Below are positions 30,121 to 30,289 of a stretch of 30,289 bases of DNA, in pieces. The notes under the pieces were generated by a model. It did no database searches, was not told where the DNA came from, and saw only the letters and a program-made list of their open reading frames with translations. The DNA comes from Euprymna scolopes (taxonomy: Eukaryota; Mollusca; Cephalopoda; Sepiida; Sepiolidae): contig CM044501.1 in assembly GCA_024364805.1 (NCBI GenBank), positions 49,990,602-50,020,890 of the forward strand, read 5' to 3'. A program made the position numbers and the translations under genes. Numbering within the stretch: the stretch's first letter is position 1; each line of letters starts with the position of its first letter.

Positions 30121-30289
30121 ACCCAACGGGATAGACACTGACAGAGGTAACATGCGACCGAGAAAAGAGGTAGTGGTGGGGAGGACGACAGGCGTAGACA
30201 AAAACCCCAGGGTAATCAAAATAAAAAGAAAAAAATGCTGGATAGGGTAAGAGTGGTAATTGTAAAGAATACTTTTTGTGGCCAAGAGA

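Noticed and set aside
29980-30285. Minus-strand 101-codon open frame at the window end
   Set aside because: It overlaps the dispersed repeat copy B and has no recognisable domain. It could be revisited with flanking sequence.

Overview
The window reads as non-coding, repeat-dense animal DNA. It is AT-rich with long (TA)n and (TG)n tracts, one 311-base assembly gap, and layered fossils of several transposon classes. The mix (Penelope-like elements, a hammerhead ribozyme, tandem Helitron-like units, a mariner, and tRNA- and LINE-derived fragments) best fits a mollusc, perhaps a cephalopod such as an octopus. That assignment is an inference from repeat style. I found no intact host protein gene, rRNA or tRNA. 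Most open frames are short and chance-like, so this is probably intergenic or deep intronic sequence.

Layout. 1-2.9 kb: an inverted partial duplication (640-1506) with a possible gag-type zinc-knuckle relic, then unassigned sequence. 2.9-3.9 kb: (TA)n hairpins around a well-formed hammerhead ribozyme (3509-3571), the hallmark of Penelope-like element (PLE) terminal repeats. 3.9-7.2 kb: a 70-bp tandem duplication, a tRNA-headed SINE-like piece, and an old LINE reverse-transcriptase fragment. 7.8-9 kb: a perfect 21-bp hairpin and a PLE N-terminal-domain fragment. 10.6-12.3 kb: a second hammerhead-like motif, then three tandem Helitron-like units running into the gap. 12.4-13.3 kb: minisatellites. 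14.3-15.4 kb (minus): a decayed copy of a multi-copy, functionally uncharacterised animal protein family. 15.96-17.22 kb: a complete-length but dead mariner with TIRs and a TA duplication. 18.6-19.4 kb and 29.7-30.1 kb: two diverged copies of one dispersed repeat. 22.0-24.05 kb (minus): a fossil PLE with reverse transcriptase and GIY-YIG regions, split by a 610-bp insertion flanked by TGAA. 24.4-25.66 kb: a ~106-bp direct repeat followed by a second, different PLE-type reverse transcriptase. 25.67-26.65 kb: an L1/Tx1-type LINE fragment. 28.2-28.9 kb: a structured GC-richer repeat between (TG)n tracts.

Nothing here works together as a pathway. The history is of repeated insertion, often next to (TA)n tracts, with PLEs represented at least four times. 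The best candidates for something under-described are the uncharacterised minus-strand family at 14.3-15.4 kb, the hammerhead ribozyme, and the unclassified 610-bp insertion.
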